A stretch of DNA of 64,000 nucleotides from Saccharina japonica (taxonomy: Eukaryota > Sar > Phaeophyceae > Laminariales > Laminariaceae). This document shows, one piece after another, positions 51,643-61,656 of this stretch (within the stretch, counting starts at the first letter, position 1; each line of letters opens with the position of its first letter). Below the pieces are notes generated by a model, which saw only the letters and a list, made by a program, of their open reading frames with translations, had not been told where the DNA came from and did no database searches. A program made the translations under genes and the position numbers. The stretch spans positions 21,707-85,706 of the forward strand of contig MEHQ01001601.1 in the NCBI GenBank assembly GCA_008828725.1, written 5' to 3'.

Positions 51643-52347
51643 CTGGACAGTGTTTCGAGCCCTCCAAGAAACCTTGACGCCATTAGACTGGATCACCCAT
51701 TTCGACGTCCCCGCGGCTTGGTCGTACTGCCGGGGGGAGGTTACGGTATGTGATGTTATTAACTATTTTAGTTGTGCAATGTATACGCACCTAAATCTGA
51801 CACTAATTCCAAGTGTTTCGTCCCCTTAATTTGAACTGCGGTGCTAAACGGGGTTAAACCAGGTATGTATATATATGTACACATGTACAAAAGGCACAAG
51901 TCACAACGCGAGAGGCACGAACAAAAAACAAAACAGGGTAATTCGAGTTTCAGTATCATCTGAACGTTATTATTAATAGTACCCTCGTACACATTCATAC
52001 AAGTAACACGTGACAACCAGTGCGTATAGAATAGTACAACCGCAGTCCATGTATGTATAGCATGAATAGACGTCGGGGCAGGGATATCTCGCGTAGCACC
52101 TGATACCAGTACTTATCTAATATAGCACAACCGCGGTCCGTACATACGTAGCATTGACATATCTCGGGATGGTGGGATAGATAGCTCGCATACAAAACGG
52201 TCTCGCTGGATGTTTTTCGGCGATAGCGGTGGCGGTCGCCCTCACCTCGACGCTTTTGAGCCACGGCGACCACTCCGGCTGCCGCTGGAGGTTCGAGTAC
52301 AGAATGTAGGCCGCTTCGCTCGAAGCTGGCAACTCCAAGGAGACCTT
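51643..52347 (-). CDS. SRPBCC / polyketide cyclase-dehydrase family protein (two linked exons)
   Basis: Minus strand. Exon a (52347-52246) starts after an AG acceptor and reads KVSLELPASSEAAYILYSNL, then QRQPEWSPWLKSVE, donor GAG/GTGAGG, phase 0. Exon b (51726-51643) starts after CCGGCAG and reads YDQAAGTSKWVIQSNGVKVS, then WRARNTVQ, donor CAG/GTGAGC, phase 0. Joined, they give the start of the SRPBCC (START-like helix-grip) fold as in plant/algal plastid cyclase-dehydrase proteins: a hydrophobic beta strand, [FY]-x-[LY]-Y-S-[DN]-L, P-x-W-x-P-W, x-x-V, then S-x-W and x-V-x-W-x-A-R-N. Such proteins bind hydrophobic ligands; the ligand here cannot be predicted. N-terminal exons (often a targeting peptide) were not identified. 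The likely last exon is 49350-49415. Confidence 0.75.
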
Positions 52348-52573
52348 CTCCAAGCAGCCAGCAACAACATGGAGACGGAGCAGGACACGAGACAGTAAGA
52401 CACCAGAAAGAGCCCGGGGCATCAGCAGATTAGACATCAGACAGAGCGTATAATATCATATAATATGTACGTCAGCACGAGGCCGAGCAGAAAACAGCCA
52501 GCAATGGCATGAAAAGCGTCGTTAGTAAGTCGGCTACGTAATAAGACGTCTTATAAAAACCATACACCAGCTA
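52348..52573. other. Upstream intron/flank of the SRPBCC gene
   Basis: Nothing definable; a pyrimidine-rich acceptor region on the minus strand (about 52348-52400). Confidence 0.35.
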
Positions 52574-52685
52574 TTACGGGGGACCATAGTAAACACTAGT
52601 AAATAGGACGGACCTATGATACACACAAAAACCTATATGATTCCCAATTTTTACTAACAATATTTGGTCCTATCGTCCTCCGTAA
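52574..52685 (-). mobile_element. MITE family M1, copy 5 (complete)
   Basis: TTACGGGGGACCATAGTAAA at the left and TTTGGTCCTATCGTCCTCCG with TAA at the right, with ACTAACAATATTTGGTCC inside. Both termini read TTACGG outward-in. Confidence 0.8.
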
Positions 52686-53290
52686 CAGTAAGACATGTGA
52701 CGTGAGACTTGAGACAGGGGGCGTGATAAATGAGGGCACGAGGCATGAACGGTGCCCTGAGACACGATCGAGGACGGGAATGTAAGGGCCGTTGTGTCTT
52801 CATATCAATACTTAGACGGTCCTTACATTTCGGACCATAGTGGTATGCCAAGAAAACATCAGGCAGAGCATACATCAGCCAATAGTAAGACATGAGACAG
52901 AAGACATGAAAAAGACAGCAGACAACAGCTAACATTGGGACATACCGGGCAGGGCAAGGGCAATGAGACTTGGGAGACGTGGTACACGAGACAAGAGACA
53001 GTCGAGACATGAGATAAGCATGATGCACTGCATCTAAATATATACATCAGGCGTAAGGCATGGCATATTTTAAATGATAAAAATAACATGAGACAACAAC
53101 AGACATCAGAGGGAGCTTGAGCCATGAGGCATACTTCGTATATACCGGCTTACCAAGTACCTGGTATGACACAACAGACATGCGACTGAGACATGACACA
53201 TGAGGCATTGGAACTGAGGCTGCAGGCCTAATACATGATACCAACATGAAACCTGGTACCTGGTAAATACATGGTACCAACATGCTATCA
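52686..53290. repeat. GACATGAGACA-type degenerate minisatellite
   Basis: Irregular repeats of AGACATGAGACAG, CATGAGGCAT and ACTGAGACATGACA. A family F MITE is embedded at 52773-52836. Confidence 0.7.
52773..52836. mobile_element. Short MITE, family F, copy 3
   Basis: GACGGGAATGTAAGGGCCGT at the left and ACGGTCCTTACATTTCGGAC at the right form a 64-bp palindrome. It is followed by CATAGTGGTATGCC as at 9676. Confidence 0.6.
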
Positions 53291-54010
53291 ATCATACACG
53301 ATGCCTATCATACGATAGTACCCCGGTAATAGACATGTTATACATACAAGGTTTTTCGCTGACGCACATCGCTTGATATGGAAGCGATCCCGAGACCATT
53401 ACGAGACAACGGCAGGGGTGGTCGATCGTGACGTGTCCCCGTGTAGCCAGCCTAAGACCTTTGGGCATTGGAACACGTGGTCGGATGTGATGTGTACTCG
53501 ACAAGTAGCAGATGTGAACTCGACGAGTAGCAAAGACGGCGTTTGTATGTGGAAATGAGGCCTGGTGTAGGCGGAGCCCACGAGTTCCGTCGTAGTCAAG
53601 AAGCCTGTTTCATTTTTCGAAGAAACATGTTGGTAATCGAGTCGCGGGTTTCTTAAAGAAGAGGCCTCGTTTAGAGTCTCTCCGCAACCCCGAAAAATCA
53701 CCCAAAATAGACGTGGACAGGTAGACTCCAGCCGATACCAAGAGCGAGCTCACCGGGCACCGCGCCAAACAACACATGTTCCACGTATGGCCCCACCACA
53801 TGATACATCCGTGTTGCATCATGACACCGGCCGACCGTTCTCTTCACCCCTCGTCTCTACTATAATAGTAGGGGCTGCAGGTATAGGTCTCTCGAACTGC
53901 TGTCGCGCCGTATCATAGGCACCGCCGTTTTGGCTGCTGTGTGCGGCTCTTTTGCCCCGCAACACCGGCAACCACACACCACCACCACCACCACCACCAC
54001 CGATTGTACC
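53291..54010. other. Unresolved stretch
   Basis: A 100-codon minus frame (53399-53701) and others lack motifs. A CAC run (53978-54000) precedes the next candidate. Confidence 0.35.
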
Positions 54011-54073
54011 ATGTCTGCCCGCCGACGATGGCCGTTCACGACATTAGAGCATAGAACACCTCTCATACACCAG
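54011..54073 (+). CDS. Weak candidate first exon
   Basis: ATG, 21 codons (MSARRRWPFTTLEHRTPLIH, Q) and a consensus donor CAG/GTAAGA, phase 0. It is basic at the start, as in targeting peptides, but short enough to be chance. Confidence 0.2.
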
Positions 54074-55101
54074 GTAAGAGGATTGTGGTGCTCGATTTCG
54101 CTGCTGTTCATCTCTGTTGTGCCTTGCGGGCAAGACATCCGTCGCCGCCTGTCGTTTCCAGCAAACTTTGTTTGCCTTTATATACGTACATGTTTTGTAT
54201 ATACTCGTACGTAAGAGTTTGCTGTTTCATCCTCTCTTGCCATGCATCGACCTCGAGGCACACAGCTCCAGTTTACTATGAATAGCTGGAAGCTCCCGTA
54301 TGCCGCTTGGAGGGAAACGGCAGTCCATTACTTGTGGGGTGGTCCCTTGACAACAGGTTGTTCGGCTCAGGAAACAACCAACACACCCTGTATTCAAGCC
54401 AACATCACGAATTTTCTACTCTACATCCTTGTCAAAGTGTAGCGTGGAAAGGGGCTGAATCGGCCTCTACTCTCGTACGAGAACCCATGTAGCAAAATCC
54501 AGGGGACGGGGGGGGGGAAATACGAGCCGCGGCCTTAATGGGGAAACGAAGCCGTATGCATGATGAATGGACGTTCTCGTACAGTACGCGATGTATGTTA
54601 ATAATCTGATAGTTAAGAATTTGAGATTGAGAGTTTGGGGGGGAAATAAGAATGCGACTTATTTGTACTGAAAATGGTGTGGAGCACGCCCAGTCAGTCT
54701 TACATAATAATTCCAGTCTGGCCAAAAATGAGAAATTCTTAACATCTGTCGCGTACTGTGATGGTTATAGTGTCCAAAGTGTCAAAATTAGCCATCTTGG
54801 TGGAAGTGGTTGTAAACTGTAAATCTCTAGCCGTTCTCAGAGGTGTCAAGAAAGGATTCTTCTGGCCGCTCTTTGCGCCGTGAGAGGGGTCAAAACGGAA
54901 TTCCGTTAAATTCGCACCGGTACGTAACTGGTACCGGTACCTGGTAATCTGGTAGGTGGTAAGAACTCTATGTATCATACTAGGTATGTACGTATCATAC
55001 ACGAGACACGACAAATCGGGAGGCTTGGGATATATACTTTGTACTGCACGTACCCGGTACGGAGTTATACCGGTATACCAGGTATATACAAAAGGTTATC
55101 A
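54074..55101. other. Non-coding stretch
   Basis: 54590-54760 resembles 4660-4815 (ATTTGAGATTGAGAGTTTGG, GAATGCGACTTATTTGTACT, TGGAACACACCCAGTC-like, AGAAATTCTTA), a dispersed repeat of about 150 bp. No exon. Confidence 0.5.
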
Positions 55102-55211
55102 TTACGGACGACCATAGAAAATAGGACCAAATATTGTTAGTAAAAATATGTAAATATGTAGGTTTTTGTGTGAACTGTAGGTCCTATTTACAACATTAGC
55201 CCACCCCGTAA
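55102..55211 (+). mobile_element. MITE family M1, copy 6 (complete)
   Basis: TTACGGACGACCATAGAAAA and TAGGACC at the left; GTAGGTCCTATTTACAACAT, TAGCCCACCCCGTAA at the right. It lies 3 bp before a repeat CD copy. Confidence 0.8.
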
Positions 55212-55214
55212 TAG

Positions 55215-55320
55215 TCCCCCTTCGGGATTGTGGCTGACTTCAAATCCCGAGGGTGCCGCAAGCTAAAAAAGGAGAACACAGGAGGCGTTTGTTCCTCGTA
55301 CCAGCGGCGTATGTATATAC
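55215..55320 (+). mobile_element. Repeat CD, left half, split by the hAT-like element
   Basis: CCCCCTTCGGGATTGTGGCT, GACTTCAAATCCCGAGGGTG and CGTACCAGC, ending in GTATATAC, which is the duplicated target. The rest continues at 59669. Comparison with the intact copy at 13547 shows the interruption. Confidence 0.75.
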
Positions 55321-55321
55321 C

Positions 55322-56335
55322 AGGGATGCGTATTTCCCGGTAGCGGTAATTCCCCGAAATTAATAGGGCTCGAGGTAATATTTTTTTTCAGAGGAAATTC
55401 TTCACGTCCCCTATCCCCGGGAAAATAACGGCTCCATATAGAATGGAAACCCCCGTTTTTTTTTGTTTGTCAAACGCTGTTAAGCTGTGCAGCAGCGCAG
55501 AGCGTTACGTAGGTGCCCACAGGCCCCTCCTATATCAGACATATATCCTACAGAGGAATTGGATGTTATGGCGAGCGGAATCATCGAAGGAATGTACTAT
55601 TAATAATATAAAATCTAATCATACATATGATATGAGCTATAACATATTCGAATGGAAGGGGTGCACTCGGCGCAGATGCAGCTGGGACGCTGGGATTTCG
55701 TTGAGGCGCCCAGCGTCCATCTTTACATGTTTACATGTTTACAGTTTTAGTGGATAAGGTCGCGATCGCTACACGCGTACGAAGCAGCACACTGCTGTAA
55801 CTGCTAACTTCCTGCTTTGCGCTGATTATTTACCTCGCGACACAAGTGTATTCGTACATGAGAGATCGCTATCAGCACTACGGCAGTTGTCCTATTATTC
55901 CAGTATCAAAATGGCTGCAGGACGAAATCAACGAGGACGCGAACAAGTGAAAAATCAACTGAAACCGATGAACATTTACTCAAGTACTTCCAGTGTGCAC
56001 AACTACTACTGTTGTGTACCTGGTGCAGGTATTATACGTAGAGTGTAGCGTTAAAATGATCGAAAATGACTGTCCGGAGGCCTGAACGAATCTTATACTT
56101 GTGCTTCATGTAGTGCATGGGCCACCCGGGGATGATAATTTTTGTCCCATCCTAAAAATTGCACCTTTTTTTCCTCGAATGAGAGGAAATAGGGGAAAAT
56201 TTTAGGAAAGACAAGGGCGCACAAAAAAAAAAGTTATCGACACCACCCCCCCCCCCCCCTATATTGGAGGGAAGAAACCGGACCGTTGTGATCCCAGAGA
56301 ACAATAAGTCAAGTTTTTTTTTATTAACCCCCCCC
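55322..56335. other. Left interior of the hAT-like element
   Basis: Contains a 104-codon frame (55443-55757, METPVFFCLSNAVKLCSSAE) without transposase motifs, TTTACATGTTTACATG repeats (55722-55742) and C14 runs at 56245 and 56327. No supported gene. Confidence 0.45.
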
Positions 56336-58146
56336 CCCCCGAGGCAGTTACATAGTAAAACCCATTGCTGTCTCCGGAAGTGGCCACACCAGAAATTAAA
56401 TTAACTCATTGAAGCTGTCGTCCATAAGCAAGTCCGCCTCAGAGGCAGTTCTTAGCAGGATGCAGCTCACCCTCCATGCGACTCGCCCAATACCTCACGG
56501 CGTTTCGCGCTTGGTGCAAGCAATGTCTGCCTGGTTGGTGAAAACCCAACGTGCTCCGTCCCGGCATTGTAGGGATGCGAGGGTCTATGGTCATATGACT
56601 ACGGCCGTGCACAACATGAGTACACCCCCCCCCCCCCCACCTACCCCCCCTATAAATATATGATATATTTATAGGTTGGGTTGGCGTCGGTTGGCAACGA
56701 CGCTGTAAAAACACGCTACTCGCTGCGTGAGCTAGACAACCAGCGTGCCGTTTTTTTTTTGTTATTTGTTTTTGGCGGTCACCAAAGCTGGCGGTCGAGT
56801 AGATAATTTGTGCGGGGTGGAGAACCTTTGTTCCGCACAAGGGGAATGGTCGTATCACGTAGTGTTAATATGGTAAGGCGTCCGCGAGGCAGTTACATAG
56901 TAAAACCCATTGCTGTCTCCGGAAGTGGCCACACCAGAAATTAAATTAACTCATTGAAGCTGTCGTCCATATGCAAGTCCGCCTCAGAGGCGGTTCTTAG
57001 CAGGATGCAGCTCACCCTCCATGCGACTCGCCCAATACCTCACGGCGTTTCGCGCTTGGTGCAAGCAATGTCTGCCTGGTTGGTGAAAACCCAACGCGCT
57101 CCGTCCCGGCATTGTAGGGATGCGAGGGTCTATGGTCATATGACTACGGCCGGGCACAACATGAGTACCCCCCCCCCCCCCCCGGTCGATCACAGCTGGC
57201 GGTCGAGTAGATCATTTGTGCGGGGTGGAGAACCTTTGTTCCGCACAAGGGGAATGGTCGTATCACGTAGTGTTAATATGGTAAGGCGTCCGCGAGGCAG
57301 TTACATAGTAAAACCCATTGCTGTCTCCGGCAGTGGCCACACCAGAAATTAAATTAACTCATTGAAGCTGTCGTCCATATGCAAGTCCGCCTCAGAGGCG
57401 GTTCTTAGCAGGATGCAGCTCACCCTCCATGCGACTCGCCCAATACCTCACGGCGTTTCGCGCTTGGTGCAAGCAATGTCTGCCTGGTTGGTGAAAACCC
57501 AACGCGCTCCGTCCCGGCATTGTAGGGATGCGAGGGTCTATGGTCATATGACTACGGCCGTGCACAACATGAGTACACCCCCCCCTCCCTATTCCCTACC
57601 CCCCGCCCGACCCCCCATAAATATTTTATATATTTATAGGTTGGGTTGGCGTCGGTTGGCAACGACGCTGTAAAACACGCCACTCGCTGCGTGAGCTAGA
57701 CAACCAGGGTGCCGTTTTTTTTTGTTATTTTGTTTTGGCGGTCACCAAAGCTGGCGGTCGAGTAGATCATTTGTGCGGGGTGGAGAACCTTTGTCCCGCA
57801 CAAGGGGAATGGTCGTATCACGTAGTGTTAATATGGTAAGGCGTCCGCGAGGCAGTTACATAGTAAAACCCATTGCCGTCTCCGGAAGTGGCCACACCAG
57901 AAATTAAATTAACTCATTGAAGCTGTCGTCCATATGCAAGTCCGCCTCAGAGGCGGTTCTTAGCAGGATGCAGCTCACCCTCCATGCGACTCGCCCAATA
58001 CCTCACGGCGTTTCGCGCTTGGTGCAAGCAATGTCTGCCTGGTTGGTGAAAACCCAACGCGCTCCGTCCCGGCATTGTAGGGATGCGAGGGTCTATGGTC
58101 ATATGACTACGGCCGTGCACAACATGAGTACACCCCCCCCCCCCCG
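56336..58146 (+). mobile_element. Tandem cluster of four family A poly(C)-tailed repeats
   Basis: Four copies, all plus: 56336-56627 (5' truncated), about 56676-57182, 57183-57588 (5' shorter) and about 57636-58146. Full order: AGGTTGGGTTGGCGTCGGTT, GTGAGCTAGACAACCAG, a T-rich patch, GGCGGTC, GTGCGGGGTGGAGAACCTTT, GCGTCCGCGAGGCAGTTACA, AATTAAATTAACTCATTGAA, CATATGCAAGTCCGCCTCAG, GGTTGGTGAAAACCCAACG, TCCCGGCATTGTAGGGATGC, TATGGTCATATGACTACGGC, CACAACATGAGTAC and (C)8-15. The copies are over 95% alike. Frames in them are shared only because the DNA is. Confidence 0.85.
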
Positions 58147-58340
58147 ACCAGCGAAAAAAAAATAGGGGGGGTCTCTAAAACCAAGTAAAAAAAAGGGAAC
58201 AAAAAACGAAAAAAAATGGTTTTTTGCTCATTTCGTCCTGTGATCACAGCGATCCGGTTTGTTTTTCATTCTGACCTTCCTAGGTGTGTGGTGTCGTTTT
58301 CTTTTTTTTTTTGCGCACCCTTGGAAGACCCTTAAAAAAG

Positions 58341-59610
58341 CAGGGGTACGCGCGGTACGGGATGGGACCGTTTTGCCCGCCGCAGGCGGAATTATTTTTG
58401 GGTCTTCCCGAGGGGCGGTATGGGAAAATGTTCCCGTCTGTTTACCGCGGGACGGGAATGGGACGGGAAGGTGGGAAACCATTTGGTTGACGGGATTGGA
58501 CGGGAAGACACGATTATTTGGCGGTACGGGACGGGACGGGAACCGATTTTTGGCGGTACGGTACGGTACGGGAACAATTTTTCGGCGGTACGGGAAATGA
58601 TCGGTGAACGGGTCGGGAATAGGTCGGGAATAGGTCGGGAATAGGTCGGGAATAGGTCGGGAATGGGTCGGGAATAGGTCGCCGGGTCGGGAATACGGTC
58701 GGGAATAGCAGTCGGGAATTGTTGGGAACACGGTCGGGAACACACGCTGGAGACAACGACTGAAAAGGGTATAATCAAAAGTCTTCTTCGAGTACGAGTA
58801 TAACATTCGCGAGAACAGTGCCAATAGGAGCAGGAGCCGGGGCTGATTGCTTTGGCGCTGCTTGAGGCGCCGAAGCAGATCCGCCGGGATCCTCCACCTC
58901 CACAACGTCCATGCTTGATGCCATGTTTTGTCTTTGGGCCGGGTGGTGGTGTGAGTGTTCTTGGTTTTATTCTCGACATTAATAATTTCCCAAATGTACG
59001 ACCGATTTATTATACGTCCTATTATTTCAGATAGCGAGGTGTGAGTTGGGCCGATTGAATGGTTGACAAATTTTAAGTTCGTGTTTAAATTTTGAATTAA
59101 AAAAAAACGAGAGGAAAAATAAAGAAAAAAGGAAATATATATTCGCGCGTAGACGATTTGTTTTTACAGTTCGGAAATATATACGAGTAAAAATGCAGTA
59201 TACGCACTTGCATCCATCCATGGTCATGCGATGGGAAAACAAAAAAATCGGCGGTAAATGGAATGGGAATATCTGCCCCAATAGTGAGATGCTGGATGGG
59301 AGAAGCTGTGCCCCATGGTCGGGATGGGACGGGAATCACTTACATGACAGTGGGATGGGAATAGTCGGGACTGGGCGGACAGCGGGACGGGAATAGTCGG
59401 GAATGGGCAGACAGTGGGATGGGAAACAGTCGGAAACGGGAACACGGCCATTACCGCGGGACGGTAGAGCTCGGGAACAGAAACTGACGATGGTAACGGT
59501 CGGGAAATCGCGGTCGGGAACGAAAAATCTGACGGTTTCCCATTCCCGTACCGTACCGTTCCCGTCCCGACCACATTTTCCCGTCCCGACCTTTACCGCG
59601 CGTACCCCTG
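58341..59610. mobile_element. Nested hAT-like element, 1.27 kb
   Basis: TIRs CAGGGGTACGCGCGGTA at 58341 and its complement ending at 59610. Flanking octamers TAAAAAAG and AAAAAAAG differ by one base, fitting an aged 8-bp duplication. The subterminal regions (58400-58745, 59320-59580) are dense in CGGGAATAGGT / GGGACGGGAA words in opposite orientation, as expected for transposase-binding arrays. The only coding candidate is a 49-residue frame at 58775-58924. Confidence 0.75.
58775..58924 (-). CDS. Small conserved-looking ORF in the nested hAT element (transposase start?)
   Basis: ATG in good context (AAACATGGCA) opens a 49-residue frame MASSMDVVEVEDPGGSASAP, then QAAPKQSAPAPAPIGTVLAN, VILVLEEDF and TGA. 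It has an acidic, Ala/Pro/Ser-rich start typical of disordered N-termini. It is short, but its codon use is even and it is the only non-repetitive frame between the subterminal arrays. It may be the first exon or remnant of a transposase or a captured gene. No domain is recognisable. Confidence 0.4.
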   Translation of the reverse strand: MASSMDVVEVEDPGGSASAPQAAPKQSAPAPAPIGTVLANVILVLEEDF

Positions 59611-59668
59611 AAAAAAAGGCTGTTTCCCGCAAAATTTTGGGTTCCGGGTGAGGAAATACGCATCCCTG

Positions 59669-59935
59669 GTATATACTCGTATACTCGTGCGTAGCCACCT
59701 GGCAAGAACGCAAGAACGAAGAACACAAAATAAAACTCTTGAAAGCTACGACGGAAAGAAAAAAAAGTAACGACCCGGGGCAAGTGACCGGGCAAGTAAC
59801 ACCCAAATGCCTACCAATATGTGGAACTCCCTACATCCTTGCATAAAAGCAATACTGCTGCACACATACGCAATGCTGCTGCACACGAGTATAACTAACA
59901 ACACCGACCAGCCCGAACCATTTTATAGTTACGTA
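59669..59935 (+). mobile_element. Repeat CD, right half, after the hAT-like element
   Basis: Starts with the second GTATATAC, then CGTAGCCACCTGGCAAGAAC, AAACTCTTGAAAGCTACG, GACCGGGCAAGTAACACC and CACCGACCAGCCCGAACCAT with TTATAGTTA, matching 13636-13797. Confidence 0.7.
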
Positions 59936-60332
59936 CTCGTATTGTAGTTCTGTACATACCTGGCATGGGGCAGAGGACAGAGAGATTATTGGTTCCTGTC
60001 TGTATCCGTGTATTCGTGTGACCATGTTTATTACCAGGTATCGGCAGGTGATGATGCAAACACTACGAGTACTCGTACATAGACCAAGTAAACAACACTC
60101 AAACCGAGGGGTGTCGAATTTTTTTTTTCGACACCTCACGTCAAATTGTTCAACTTTTACGTTTTGACAGGGGGGGGGGGGTACCTGAGACCATCCCCTC
60201 CCTCTACGCCTATACAATACATATATAAAAACTCGAACACCAGGGGATGGTAGAGGGCCCGTCCCCCCCCCCCGTGCTTGATACAAGGCCTTCCATACTA
60301 CTACAATACCAGGGCGGCCGCAGGCCGCAGGC
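59936..60332. other. Non-coding stretch
   Basis: CAGGGGATGGTAGAGG and CCATCCCCTCCCTCTACG form an inverted pair around 60190-60260, with G13 and C11 runs. No exon. Confidence 0.4.
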
Positions 60333-60492
60333 CTAATGACCTATGAGCTGCAGCTGCGTAGAGGCAGCGACTGCAGCAGGAGAGTCGAGGCGAGAGTAGC
60401 GAGGCGTACAAAGAGCTATGAGCTCGATCGAAGGTGACCAGAAGGTCCGAGAAGAAAGCGTGGGATCCACAGGCTTGGATGGATAAGCATGC
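60333..60492 (-). CDS. Weak candidate terminal exon
   Basis: Minus strand: acceptor CCTTCTTCAG, then 52 codons (HAYPSKPVDPTLSSRTFWSP, SIELIALCTPRYSRLDSPAA, VAASTQLQLIGH) and TAG. Non-repetitive with moderate codon bias. Other frames are also open. No family recognised. Confidence 0.25.
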
Positions 60493-61612
60493 CTGAAGAA
60501 GGTCGCGACGCCTTGATGCCCTATACTCGCCCTGCCCTATATATCGTATACTTCGAGTATACGAGTAGTACCTGGTATCTGGTATCATCATACTCGTATA
60601 TACCGGTACGTACCTGTGGTACTTCATATAACCATGTTGCCTTGCCTTACCACCGAGCTGCAGCAGCATGCTTGCTCGCACAGGTGAATCTTGGTACTAC
60701 AGCAGCAAGCAGTACTCGTAGCCTTCCCGCAGCTACTACAGCAGTCGAACATTGCAAGCCGTTGCTTCGTGTGTTTCTGGGTTGGGACTTGGATGCCATA
60801 TTTAGACGAGCCACGTATTAATACTGGTGGTGTGGGTAGACCCTTTTACTCACAATCTCGATACTACTATATCTCGGTAGCACTACTTAGTACGAGTAAT
60901 TGCCCGGTCTGCCTACGTGGCGTACTACAGTAGTTAGTATTAATAGTACCGTCCTTAATACTGCAGCTGGCTGTACGCGCGGAGAATATTTATTTTGACC
61001 GGCGCTACCAGCGCTACAGCCGTATAATCCTGGTAGAATCACTGCGAATCGTTGCTCGGTTGTTTCATGTTGGCTCCGTGTGGGGACGTGAACGCCGGTT
61101 GCACGAACCACCTGCCGTACGAGTAGACAATCTTACTGCTTCTGTAAAGACAATCTTACTGCTTCTGTAAAATCCTGTACCTATCTGTCGAGATGTGATG
61201 TTACTCGTACGTGATTTGACTTGATGCAGGGTTTGCATGCTCTCCGGTACTAGCTGTTACACAAAACATACACCAATACTGACCTATTACACCCTGCTGA
61301 TACACCGGATACACCACCAGTATACACGAGGTATTACTCGTACACGGGAAAAAAAAAAAAAAAAAAAAAAGTGGTAAATTTTTTTTGGGCAGCGGCCAAA
61401 ACAGTACACCTGGTCCGTTCGGGCGCCAAAACAGTACATACTGAAATCAAGTTTTATAAAACCCCACCACGAACGCTGCCGTTCCTTGGCAACGCAAAGT
61501 AGAGTTTTTTCATGTCTTCGTGCTTCGCCCGTTGGCTAACGTATAACGAGTAGCTGCTATTAATAGTACGAGGAACGAACGCCTACTGCTGTATTCTCCC
61601 TTCTCAGCTTGC
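60493..61612. other. Non-coding stretch
   Basis: Tandem pair of GACAATCTTACTGCTTCTGT (61127-61169) and A21 at 61349. No supported exon. Confidence 0.4.
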
Positions 61613-61656
61613 AACACCCCTGGTATTCCAAGTCAACCACAATCCCGAAGGGAGAG
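61613..61656 (-). repeat. Repeat CD fragment
   Basis: Minus strand: CTCCCTTCGGGATTGTGGTT, GACTTGGAATACCAGGGGTG and TTGCAAG, matching the CD start. Confidence 0.6.

Larger units (their letters stand above)
55321..59668 (+). mobile_element. hAT-like DNA transposon, non-autonomous, 4.35 kb
   Basis: Perfect 17-bp TIRs: CAGGGATGCGTATTTCC at 55321 and its complement ending at 59668. The 8-bp direct duplication GTATATAC lies exactly outside both ends (55313-55320 and 59669-59676). CAGGG-type ends and 8-bp duplications define the hAT superfamily. The flanks form the two halves of one repeat CD copy, an independent sign of insertion. No hAT transposase domain was found inside. The interior carries an AT-rich left part, a tandem cluster of family A (56336-58146) and a nested hAT-like element (58341-59610). 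Confidence 0.85.

Noticed and set aside
56409-58165. Recurrent frame MKLSSISKSASEAVLSRMQL seen in several places
   Set aside because: It tracks the family A repeat exactly, has no start or stop selection signal, and diverged copies (40295, 50872) show no preservation of the frame.
58228-58979. Two 195-225-codon Pro/Arg-rich minus frames
   Set aside because: They arise from the CGGGAATAGGT subterminal repeats of the nested hAT element.
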